Below are positions 52,387-61,000 of a stretch of DNA of 64,000 bases, in pieces. Source of the stretch: Mycolicibacterium setense (GTDB lineage: Bacteria; Actinomycetota; Actinomycetes; Mycobacteriales; Mycobacteriaceae); contig NZ_JTJW01000008.1 of the NCBI RefSeq assembly GCF_000805385.1, forward strand, positions 620,001 to 684,000, read 5' to 3'. The position numbers and the translations under genes are program-made. The notes under the pieces were generated by a model, which was not told the DNA's origin, ran no database searches, and saw only the letters and a list, made by a program, of their open reading frames with translations. The stretch's first letter is position 1. The number at the start of each line of letters is the position of its first letter.

Positions 52387-52532
52387 GTTCGTCCTACCCC
52401 TCGCAGGTCGACAGCAAATTTCTGGCAATAGTCTAAGGGTTCTGCGCGACTCCGGCTCGCCAGAATCACGCTCCGCGCCCGCCACCAGCGGATTTCACGG
52501 TTGAGCGAAACTCCTGTTATTGTCTCTCACGC

Positions 52533-52608
<76 letters not shown>

Positions 52609-52611
52609 ACC

Positions 52612-52637
52612 AAAAACCCTGCCTCGGCAGGGTTTTT
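52612..52637 (+). terminator. intrinsic terminator of tRNA-Lys
   Basis: AAAAACCCTGCC followed by GGCAGGGTTTTT with a minimal loop, four bases after the tRNA; the T run is clear. Confidence 0.9.
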
Positions 52638-52673
52638 GCGTTTCATCGTTTGAGTATTACTGCGGCGGTGCAT

Positions 52674-52856
52674 CTATCTGGCTCGGTACCTTTCGGCGAG
52701 TCTGTCGCCCACACTGGGTTCAGCCTCTTCCAACAACATCTCCACCGCACCCGCCAGATGGGCGGCCGCATAGCCGTTGTCCCGGTACTGCTCAGTTTTG
52801 AAGCGGTCGAGTTCCCTGCGTAGATCCCCAAGGGTTTCATCGCTCACATGCGCCAT
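52674..52856 (-). CDS. small conserved-looking hypothetical protein, 60 aa
   Basis: 60 residues from ATG 52856, with GGAGG seven nt upstream. MAHVSDETLGDLRRELDRFKTEQYRDNGYAAAHLAGAVEMLLEEAEPSVGDRLAERYRAR is mostly amphipathic helix with charged residues. No family is recognised. Good ribosome binding site and codon use support a real gene. Confidence 0.65.
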   Translation of the reverse strand: MAHVSDETLGDLRRELDRFKTEQYRDNGYAAAHLAGAVEMLLEEAEPSVGDRLAERYRAR

Positions 52857-53509
52857 ATGGCTACCTCCAGTCGGTGTGACCACGGCCCACATCCCCGTCT
52901 AGAGGTTCGACATGAGCCGTCGGGTGTTGTCAGCGAACCTCGACGATGCGCCCGTCGAGGTCGGCTTTACCGGGGAAAGCGCATGCAGCGATCCTGGCAA
53001 ACGGAAAATAAGTTAGCTGCAACGCAATACCCCCCTGTCACACGTTCGTCCCGTGTTGCGGCCGAGATCAAGCCCCGGGGCCGACTCCCCTGCCCTGACC
53101 CGAAGTCGACCTTAGCTGGACACCTATGCACTAGCAACCGCTTCGGCGAGAAAGAGCCGTTCCCGCCCTGCAATGCAGGGGATTTCAGCTACAGCCATAC
53201 CGGGGCGCCGAGTTGCACGCGCCAGCTCGGGCTACCAGACGAACCCACGTTTGCCAATCGTTTTTCCCACCAAATCGCGGTGAAGGGCCCTACGCAGCGC
53301 CTCACGCCGCATCTGCACCAGCAAACATCAAGCAAACCGCGCCGCTTACCGAGGAGGCTTTCGCGACGGGCCTCGCCGCGCTTGCCGAAGCCGGCCATTG
53401 ACTTTGCGGTGAACGACCTGGGCGTCGCTCAGATCAGCCCCGTCGATGCCGGTCGATAATGTGCTGATCACTTCGTCGTAACGTGAGCAACTCCGCCAAG
53501 AACCAGTCG

Positions 53510-53539
53510 TTGACGTGCTCGTAAGTTACTGTCTACAAT
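53510..53539 (+). promoter_or_regulatory. sigma-A-type promoter in the non-coding stretch
   Basis: TTGACG (53510-53515), 18-nt spacer, TACAAT (53534-53539): the best housekeeping-type promoter visible in the window. It would give a rightward transcript starting near 53547 across the 52-codon ORF and the tandem repeats, antisense to the Rv2520c-like gene. Confidence 0.6.
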
Positions 53540-53809
53540 CCAGTATCAGCGCTCTCGCTGGTCAGGCCCAAGAAACCATGTTATTGTCAAGTTAGCTGAT
53601 TAGTTGAGATTCCATACCCCGTGGCGGTGACGCCGAGATGAGAGGTGTTAGCTGATGGCTGCCATAGGTGGCGTCGACCCCACAGCTGATTCGACCTCTG
53701 CATTTGTTGCTGCGAATCAGCCCGTCATGGTGTATAGCTGCAGCCGGCTCGGCCGCATCGCCAATCCCCCGAGTTTCTCGTTGGCGGACTGGCTCCTGTT
53801 CCGCCGCCG

Positions 53810-53880
53810 CTGAGCGGCGTATCGGCCTGCGCGCTGAGCGGCGTATCGGCCTGCGCGCTGAGCGGCGTATCCGACCGCGC
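53810..53880. repeat. 24-bp tandem repeats
   Basis: Units beginning CTGAGCGGCGTATCGGCCTG at 53810 and 53834 are identical; a third at 53858 diverges in its second half, and GAGCGGCG at 53883 may be the relic of a fourth. It lies just downstream of the Rv2520c-like gene. Mini-satellite of the MIRU/VNTR type, not a CRISPR, as there are no spacers. Confidence 0.85.
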
Positions 53881-53898
53881 TGGAGCGGCGGTCAGCCT

Positions 53899-54126
53899 TC
53901 AGCGCCGCTTGATCCGCCGAATGACCACGACCACCACCAGCACACCCGCGCCGGCCAATGACGCGGTCACGGCCGGCTTCTTGATGAAGCCGATCACCGC
54001 CGACCTGAAATCGTCGGCCAAACGCTGGGGGTTGGCCCGCTCGGCCAGGGAGTCGACCGTCACCGCCAGCTGGTCGCGAGCCTGATCGATGTCCCGCTTG
54101 ATGCTCTCCGGGTCCCGGTTCGCCAC
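53899..54126 (-). CDS. DUF3618 membrane-anchored protein (Rv2520c)
   Basis: 75 residues from GTG 54126, with GGAGGAG seven nt upstream. RDPESIKRDIDQARDQLAVTVDSLAERANPQRLADDFRS is the DUF3618 signature (IEADIERTRxxLAxTVDxLxxR type), followed by one C-terminal membrane segment (VTASLAGAGVLVVVVVIRRIKRR). Length matches Rv2520c. Function unknown. Divergent from bcp. Confidence 0.9.
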   Translation of the reverse strand: MANRDPESIKRDIDQARDQLAVTVDSLAERANPQRLADDFRSAVIGFIKKPAVTASLAGAGVLVVVVVIRRIKRR

Positions 54127-54231
54127 TGTTTGCTCCTCCAAGCCGCTCCACGTCGTGCTGCCCTGCCGCACTACCCTAGATCAGCCGGCGCCACGACGAC
54201 GGAACCGGTCGACAAGAAGGGATATCCACGC

Positions 54232-54705
54232 ATGCCGCCAACCCCGCGCCTTGAGGTGGGAGACACCGCCCCGGCTTTCAACCTGTCTGATGCAGACGGC
54301 AACACCGTCAAGCTTTCCGACTACAAGGGCCGCAAGGTCATCGTCTACTTCTACCCGGCCGCGTCGACGCCCGGATGCACCAAGCAGGCGTGCGATTTCC
54401 GCGACAGCCTCACCGAACTCAACGGCGCCGGGCTCGATGTCGTCGGTATCTCCCCTGACAAGCCGGAGAAGCTGGCCAAGTTCCGTGACAAGGAAGAGCT
54501 GACCTTCCCGTTGCTGTCGGATCCCGATCGTGAAGTGCTGACGGCCTGGGGCGCGTTCGGTGAGAAGACCATGTACGGCAAGACCGTTCAGGGCGTGATC
54601 CGCTCGACGTTCGTGGTCGACGAAAAGGGCAAGATCGCCGTCGCGCAGTACAACGTGCGGGCCACCGGTCACGTCGCCAAATTGCGTCGCGACCTCTCGG
54701 TCTGA
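54232..54705 (+). CDS. bcp: thioredoxin-dependent peroxiredoxin Bcp (Rv2521)
   Basis: 157 residues from MPPTPRLEVGDTAPAFNLSDADGNTVKLSDYKGRKVIVYFYP. Peroxidatic Cys in STPGCTKQACDFRD, with a second Cys five residues later as the resolving Cys of the BCP/PrxQ group. It reduces hydrogen peroxide and organic hydroperoxides. AAGGGA lies upstream of the ATG. Convergent with the M20 peptidase gene, whose stop codon begins at the next base. Confidence 0.95.
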   Translation: MPPTPRLEVGDTAPAFNLSDADGNTVKLSDYKGRKVIVYFYPAASTPGCTKQACDFRDSLTELNGAGLDVVGISPDKPEKLAKFRDKEELTFPLLSDPDREVLTAWGAFGEKTMYGKTVQGVIRSTFVVDEKGKIAVAQYNVRATGHVAKLRRDLSV

Positions 54706-56043
54706 CTACCGGGCCAACTGCCCCAGCTTCTCCAGCAGCAGCGCCTCCGACTTGGCCGCGCGCTCAAGCACTCCCAGGTGCAGACTCTCGTTCACGCTGT
54801 GTGCCTGAGTGCCGGGATCCTCGACTCCGGTCACCAGGATCGTGGCTGCCGGAAAGGCTTCGGCGAACTCGGCGATGAACGGGATCGATCCACCCATGCC
54901 CATGTCCACCGGATCGGTCCCCCAGGCGGTCCGGAATGCCGAACGCGCCGCGTCGTACACCGCGCCGGAGGCGTCGATGGCGTAGGGCTGGCCGACGTCG
55001 CCCGGCGTTACGGTGACCCGGGCACCCCAGGGAACATGGTCTTCGAGATGGCGGGTCAGTGCCGCCAGATGAGCGTGGGCGTCACCGCCGGGCGCCACGC
55101 GCATGCTGATCTTGGCGCGGGCCCGTGGGATCAGCGTGTTGGACGACTTGTCGATGGGCGTGGTGTCGATGCCGATGACGGTGATCGCGGGTTTGGCCCA
55201 CATGCGTTGAACCACTGAGCCGGAACCGATTTCGGACACGCCATCCAACAGGCCGGACTCTTGCCGAACCCAGCCGGCACCGCGGTCCACATCGGCGGCG
55301 GTGGCCTCGTGCAGACCGGCGACTGCGACGTTGCCCTCGTCGTCGTGCAGGCTGGCCAGTAGCCGCACCAACACACTCAACGCATCCGGGACCACCCCTC
55401 CCCACAGCCCCGAGTGCAGCCCGTGATCCAGAGTGGCCACCTCGACTACGCAGTCGGCCAGGCCGCGCAGGGTCACGGTCAGGGCCGGGATGTCGGTGCT
55501 CCAGTTGTCGGAGTCGGCGATGACGATGACATCGGCGGCCAGCGCATCATGATGAGCACCCAGCAGTGCCGCTAATGATGGCGACCCGGATTCCTCCTCG
55601 CCTTCGACGAACACCGTCACGCCCACCGGGGGTTTACCGTCGAACGCCCGCACTGCGGCCAGATGCGTTGCGATACCAGCCTTGTCGTCGGCGGTACCGC
55701 GGCCGTACAGCCTGCCGTCCCGTTCGGTGGGTTCGAACGGCGCCGAGTCCCACTGGGAAGGATCGCCTTCGGGCTGCACGTCGTGATGGGCGTACAGCAG
55801 CACGGTTGGCGCGCCTGCCGGCGCCGGGTAGTGCGCGATGACGGCTGGGGCGCCGCCTTCGCTGACGATGCGGACTTCGGGAAAACCGGTTTCCGACAGC
55901 AGCTTTGCGACGGCTTCGGCGCTGCGGTGCACTTCATCGCGCCGGGACGGGTCGGCCCACACCGACTGGATGCGCACCAGATCCTCCAGATCGGACCGCA
56001 CCGACGGCAACACCTGCTGCACCCGCGCCACTACGTCACTCAT
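54706..56043 (-). CDS. M20 family metallopeptidase/dipeptidase (Rv2522c)
   Basis: 445 residues from MSDVVARVQQVLPSVRSDLEDLVRIQSV. Zinc ligands: YAHHDVQPEGD, GRGTADDKAG, EGEEESGSPSL (catalytic and metal Glu), DSDNWS and the C-terminal PGTQAHSVNESLHL. A dimerisation domain (about 210-320) interrupts the catalytic one. It is a dipeptidase-like hydrolase; the substrate is unknown. The in-frame extension to 56124 is not preceded by a ribosome binding site. Confidence 0.93.
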   Translation of the reverse strand: MSDVVARVQQVLPSVRSDLEDLVRIQSVWADPSRRDEVHRSAEAVAKLLSETGFPEVRIVSEGGAPAVIAHYPAPAGAPTVLLYAHHDVQPEGDPSQWDSAPFEPTERDGRLYGRGTADDKAGIATHLAAVRAFDGKPPVGVTVFVEGEEESGSPSLAALLGAHHDALAADVIVIADSDNWSTDIPALTVTLRGLADCVVEVATLDHGLHSGLWGGVVPDALSVLVRLLASLHDDEGNVAVAGLHEATAADVDRGAGWVRQESGLLDGVSEIGSGSVVQRMWAKPAITVIGIDTTPIDKSSNTLIPRARAKISMRVAPGGDAHAHLAALTRHLEDHVPWGARVTVTPGDVGQPYAIDASGAVYDAARSAFRTAWGTDPVDMGMGGSIPFIAEFAEAFPAATILVTGVEDPGTQAHSVNESLHLGVLERAAKSEALLLEKLGQLAR

Positions 56044-56189
56044 GGTGTCGAGACTAGCTGTTGCGGGATTGCGACGTTGGTGACCGCTTCGCTCCTGTGC
56101 CTTGCGCTTCCGCTCGTCGATCACAACGCGTGCCCGTTGCGGGAAGCGGAATTTTATGGCCGCCGTGGCGGGTGGTTAGCGTCGGATTC

Positions 56190-57641
56190 ATGCAGTGGAA
56201 TTTTCAATCGGCCGGCCAGTTGGCGGTCGCGTTGCGCGCCGGTGACGTGTCCTCGGTGGAACTGACCGAGGCGGCGATCGCCGGTATCGAGCGGGACGAC
56301 GCGGCGATCAACGCGATCTGTGTGCCGGATTTCGATCGTGCGCGGGAGGCTGCGCGGCGCGCCGACCAGGCGCGGGCACGGGGTGAGGATCAGGCGCTGC
56401 TCGGTATTCCGGTGACGATCAAGGAGTCCTACAACATGGCCGGGTTGCCGACGACCTGGGGCATACCGCAGCACCGAGAGTTCATGCCGGCCGAAGACGC
56501 GGTGCAGGTGTCGCGGCTGAAAGCGGCTGGCGCTGTGGTGTTGGGGAAGACGAACGTGCCGTTCGGACTGCAAGACGTGCAGACCTTCAACGCGATCTAC
56601 GGCACCACCAACAATCCGTGGGAACACGGTCGGACGTCGGGCGGATCCTCCGGTGGATCCGCGGCCGCCCTGGCGTCCGGGTTCGGTGCCCTCTCCATCG
56701 GCTCCGACCTCGCCGGCTCGCTACGCACCCCCGCGCATTTCTGCGGCATCTACGCGCACAAGCCAACTCTCGGGCTCGCCGCGATGCGCGGTATGGCCCC
56801 GCCGCCCGCGCCGGCCTTGCCGACCGAGGCCGACCTCGCTGTCGTCGGTCCGATGGCGCGCACCGCCGGCGACCTCGCACTCCTGCTCGACGTGATGGCC
56901 GGACCCGACCCGCTGACGCTGGGCGTTGCGCACACGGTGACGCTGCCGCCACCGCGCCACCAGGCACTCGGCGGCTTCCGGGTCCTGGTCCTCGAAGACC
57001 ATCCCTTCATCGCCACCAGCGCCGCGGTCAGAGCGGGCGTGAACCGGGTGGCTGACGCCCTGGTGTCCCGTGGCAGCCACGTCGAACGACACAGTCCGCT
57101 GCTGCCCGATCTGGCCGAAGCCGCGACGCTCTACACCCAGTTGCTGTTTTCCGGCTCGGTGGCGCGATTCCCGGTCGACGCATACGAACAACTGCGGATC
57201 CGCGCCGCCGGTCTGAGCCCAGACGATCAGAGTCTCGACGCCGCGCGGCTGCGCGGGATGGCGCTGAGCCACCGCGACTGGATCGAGCTGAACAACCGTC
57301 GCGAGCTCCACCGCCACGGCTGGCGGCAACTGTTCGGCCAGTTCGATGCTGTGGTGTGTCCGATCACGCCGACTCCCGCGTTCGGCCACGACCACAACCC
57401 AGACCTGCTGGAACGCCGACTCGACATCGACGGCGTGGAGTACCCGTACTTCGACCAGCTCGTCTGGGCCGGTCTGGCGACGATGCCCGGCCTGCCCGCC
57501 ACCGCCATACCTGCGGGGCAATCCGCCGAGGGATTGCCGGTAGGAGTGCAGCTCATCGGTCCGATGTTCGAGGACCGCACCCCGCTGCGGCTGGCCGAGC
57601 TGCTCGAACAACGGATCGGCGGCTTCCAACCCCCGACCTAA
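56190..57641 (+). CDS. amidase (amidase-signature family)
   Basis: 483 residues from MQWNFQSAGQLAVALRAGDVSSVELTEAAI. Catalytic Lys in PVTIKESYN, signature GGSSGGSAAALASGFGALSIGSDLAGSLR containing both Ser of the Ser-cisSer-Lys triad, and PTLGL. It hydrolyses carboxylic acid amides; substrate not predictable. No clear ribosome binding site precedes ATG 56190, which may be leaderless. It stands between the Rv2522c-like gene and acpS, adjacent genes in M. tuberculosis, so it is an insertion relative to that order. Confidence 0.9.
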   Translation: MQWNFQSAGQLAVALRAGDVSSVELTEAAIAGIERDDAAINAICVPDFDRAREAARRADQARARGEDQALLGIPVTIKESYNMAGLPTTWGIPQHREFMPAEDAVQVSRLKAAGAVVLGKTNVPFGLQDVQTFNAIYGTTNNPWEHGRTSGGSSGGSAAALASGFGALSIGSDLAGSLRTPAHFCGIYAHKPTLGLAAMRGMAPPPAPALPTEADLAVVGPMARTAGDLALLLDVMAGPDPLTLGVAHTVTLPPPRHQALGGFRVLVLEDHPFIATSAAVRAGVNRVADALVSRGSHVERHSPLLPDLAEAATLYTQLLFSGSVARFPVDAYEQLRIRAAGLSPDDQSLDAARLRGMALSHRDWIELNNRRELHRHGWRQLFGQFDAVVCPITPTPAFGHDHNPDLLERRLDIDGVEYPYFDQLVWAGLATMPGLPATAIPAGQSAEGLPVGVQLIGPMFEDRTPLRLAELLEQRIGGFQPPT

Positions 57642-57665
57642 CGGGTCAGCCGGCTGACCGAACGG

Positions 57666-58058
57666 TCAGAGCTCCTCGATGATCGCCACCGCAGCAGCGG
57701 TATCGGCCTCGTGAGTGAGCGAGACGTGAATGGTCACGGTCTCGAGGTGCTTGGCGATCTCGCCGGACAACCGCACCTTGGGCCGACCCCACATGTCGGT
57801 GACCACCTCGATGTCGCGGTGGATTCCCTCCGGCAGGGCCGGCCGCTTCGAAAACCGTGAACTCGACCAGGCTTTGATCACAGCTTCCTTGGCCGCCCAC
57901 CGGGCCGCCAGGTGCCGGGCCGCCGACGAACTCTTGTCCGCGGCGTCCCGGCGCTCACCTGGCGTGAACGTCTCGGCGAATACCGTCCCTGGCCGGTCTA
58001 CCTGTTCGGCGAATTCAGGTATGGAAACCAGATCGATGCCTACTCCCACAATCGCCAT
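57666..58058 (-). CDS. acpS: holo-[acyl-carrier-protein] synthase (Rv2523c)
   Basis: 130 residues. GVGIDLVSIPEFAEQV (metal-binding Asp) and WAAKEAVIKAWSSSRF (Glu and Lys) are the AcpS motifs, with VSLTHEADTAAAVAII at the end. It moves phosphopantetheine from CoA to the FAS-I carrier domain (fas is directly upstream in the same direction, 35-nt gap). It might also serve the isonitrile ACP, although a Sfp-type enzyme is more likely for the NRPS. Confidence 0.96.
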   Translation of the reverse strand: MAIVGVGIDLVSIPEFAEQVDRPGTVFAETFTPGERRDAADKSSSAARHLAARWAAKEAVIKAWSSSRFSKRPALPEGIHRDIEVVTDMWGRPKVRLSGEIAKHLETVTIHVSLTHEADTAAAVAIIEEL

Positions 58059-58093
58059 GGAAGCGAACCTAGCTCACCTCTGCCTGCACGCAC

Positions 58094-61000
58094 TCACCGC
58101 ACATACAGATCGTCCTCACCGAGTCGGGCGTCGGCGTTCAGCAACATCGCCGCCTCCTGACGCTTCTCCGGCGAATCGTGGTCGAACCGGCGATCGGCCG
58201 GCTTCTCGTACATCGGCCGCCCACCGGCGATGGCGCCGGCCAGACGACGCTGACCGGCCAGCGTTCGCTGCTCGGCCCGCTTGCGGTAGTCGTCGCGCTC
58301 GGCCGGATCCAAGGCCGCGATGAACGCCTCCGGATGCACCAGAGCGACCAGACCCGACACGTGCCCGAACCCGAGGCTGGTGACCAGACCTGCCTTGAGC
58401 GGGAACTTCCCGCGAAGGTCGAGAGCCTCACGCACCCAGACGAAGTGACCGGAGGTGGCCAGCTCGTCGTCGACGCAGTCCAGGCTGCGGTTCGGCGGGA
58501 TGACGCCGTCGCGCAGGATCTGGCACAGACCCATCATCTGGAACACCGCCGCGCCGCCCTTGGCGTGCCCGGTCAGCGTCTTCTGGCTGACGATGAACAT
58601 GGGTGCACCCGGCGAACGTCCCATCGAGTCGGCCAGCCGCTCGTGCAGCTCGGTCTCGTTCGGATCGTTGGCCAGCGTCGAGGTGTCGTGCTTGGAGATC
58701 ACCGCGATGTCGTCGGCACCCACACCCAGCTTGGCCAGCGAACGGGCCAGCTGCGAGTCCTTGCCGCCACGCCCGGCACCCAGGGCGCCAAGGCCCGGAG
58801 CCGGAATCGAGGTGTGCACACCATCGGCGAAGCTCTGCGCGTAACCGACGACGGCCAGCACCGGCAGACCCATCTTGGCGGCCAGATCACCGCGGGCCAG
58901 CAGGATCGTGCCACCACCCTGGGCTTCCAGGAAACCGAGGCGACGACGGTCGTTGGCGCGGGAGAACTTCGAGTCACTGATGCCCTTGGCGCGCATCATC
59001 TCGGTGTCGGCGGTGGCCGCCATGTCACCGAAGCCGATGATCGCTTCCAGGGTCAGATCGTCGAAGCCACCGGCGATCACCAGGTCGGCCTTGCCGAGGC
59101 GGATCTTGTCGACACCCTCCTCGACCGAGACCGCCGCGGTGGCGCAGGCGCCCACCGGGTGGACCATGGCGCCGTAGCCACCGACGTAGCTCTGCATGAC
59201 GTGTGCCGCAACAACGTTGGGCAGCACCTCCTGCAGGATGTCGTTCGGCTTGGCGCGGCCCAGCAGGTTGCCGTGGTACATGGTCTGCATCGACGTCATG
59301 CCACCCATGCCGGTGCCCTGCGTGGAGGCCACCAGGCTCGGGTGCACCCAGCGCATCAGCTCGGTCGGGGTGAAGCCCGAGGACAGGAACGCGTCGACGG
59401 TGGCGACGATGTTCCACAACGCCACCCGGTCGATCGAATTGGCCATGTCCGGGGTGATGCCCCACACCGTCGGGTCGAAGCCCGTCGGGATCTGGGCACC
59501 GACCGTGCGCGACAGCTTGGTCTTGCGCGGCACCCGAATCTCGGTGCCCGCCTTGCGGATCACCTGCCAGTCGGACGAGTCCGGCAGCGGCCGGGCCACG
59601 GTGTGCTCCGGATCGAAGGACACGAACGCCCGTGCGTCGGCCTCGCTGGAGACCACGAAGGAGAAGTCCTTGTCCAGGAACACGCTGACCAGCAGCGGCG
59701 AGGCGTGATCGGGATCGATCGCGCCGTCGTCGACGAATTCGCGGATGCCGCAACGCTCTACGACGGCGTCGTGGTAGCGCTCCACGATCTCCGATTCGGG
59801 CACCAGCTCACCGGTTTCGGTGTCGTACCAGCCGGCCTTCGGATCGTCTTCCCACTTGACCAGACCGGTGGTCCAGGCCAGCTCCAGCACGCCGGCCGCC
59901 GACAACTCGCCGGAGACCTCCATCTCGAAGCGGGTCCGCGACGAGCCGTAGGGCCCGAGCTCGGCACCGCCGACGATGACCACCAGATCCGCGGGGTCGA
60001 CGTCGAGGTCGGCCCACTCCGGCGCGGGCGCCGGGTTGTGTCCGCGCGGCGGGGACGGCAGCGCGGCGATGCTGCCCTCGTCGACGTTTTCGTCAGTGGA
60101 CTCGGCTGCCGCACTTGACATGTCCTCACGGGCCTTGGCAGCCAGCTCGGCCATGTCGATCTTGACGTCACCCAGACCGCCGGTCAGATCCACCTTGATC
60201 GGCGAGTTGGCTGCGGCCACCTTGGACTCCACCGTGCACAGGTTCAGCAGCATCGCTGCCATCTCCGCGGTGCTGTAGGTGGTCACACCAGCCTCTTCGA
60301 CCGCGCTGACGATGGCATCGTTGTGCCCCATCAGCCCGGTGCCCTTGGTCCAACCGATGAGCGCGTGCGCCAGGCTGACCCGCTCGGCCCACGAGGACTC
60401 CGCACTCCAGCGGGTCACCAACGCGTCGAGCGCGGACTTGGCTTCGCCGTAGGCACCGTCGCCACCGAACATGCCGCGGTTGGGCGAGCCCGGCAGCACC
60501 ACGTGCAGCCGCGACGCGATGTCACGCTCGGCGCCGATCGTCGACAGCCCGCCGATGAGCCGCTGCACGGCCCACAGCAGCACCTTCATCTCCATCTCGG
60601 AGCGTGAACCGGCCTCCGACAGATCCCCGGCCACGCGCGGCGCGGCGAACGGGAACAGCAGCGTCGGGGTCTGCGCATCCTTGAGGTGGATCGATTGCGG
60701 CCCAAGGCTTTCGATCTGCTCGCTACCCACCCACTCGACCAGTTTGTCGATGTCGGAGTAGGACGCCATGTTGGCCGGGACCACCCAGAGAGTGGCGCCG
60801 AAGCGAGCATTCTCGCGGTAGAGCTCCTTGTAGAACGCCAACCGATCGTCGTCCAGACGCGAGGTCGTGGCGATGACGGTCGCGCCGCCGTCGAGCAGCT
60901 GCCCGACGACCGACGAGGCGATCGAGCCCTTCGACGCGCCGGTCACCACGGCGACCTCGTTGGAATACCGACCGGTCCCCGGGTTTTCAGCGCCGGCCGC

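Larger units (their letters stand above)
52857..53898. other. about 1 kb with little coding content
   Basis: No ORF here has convincing composition. The stretch is less GC-rich than its flanks (for example 53500-53640). Possible traces of decayed coding sequence end at 53401 (frame ending TEEAFATGLAALAEAGH) and 53459 (frame ending FAVNDLGVAQISPVDAGR), as if one gene had been frameshifted. The second half holds a sigma-A-like promoter, a 52-codon ORF (53655-53813, MAAIGGVDPTADSTSAF at its start) with a poor ribosome binding site, and 24-bp tandem repeats. In M. tuberculosis a PE gene (Rv2519) occupies the equivalent place. Confidence 0.55.

Noticed and set aside
53189..53459. Intact genes in the stretch before the DUF3618 gene
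   Set aside because: The frames lack ribosome binding sites and plausible composition; at most they are decayed remnants.
53810..53880. CRISPR array
   Set aside because: The 24-bp units are directly adjacent without spacers, there are only about three, and no cas gene is near.
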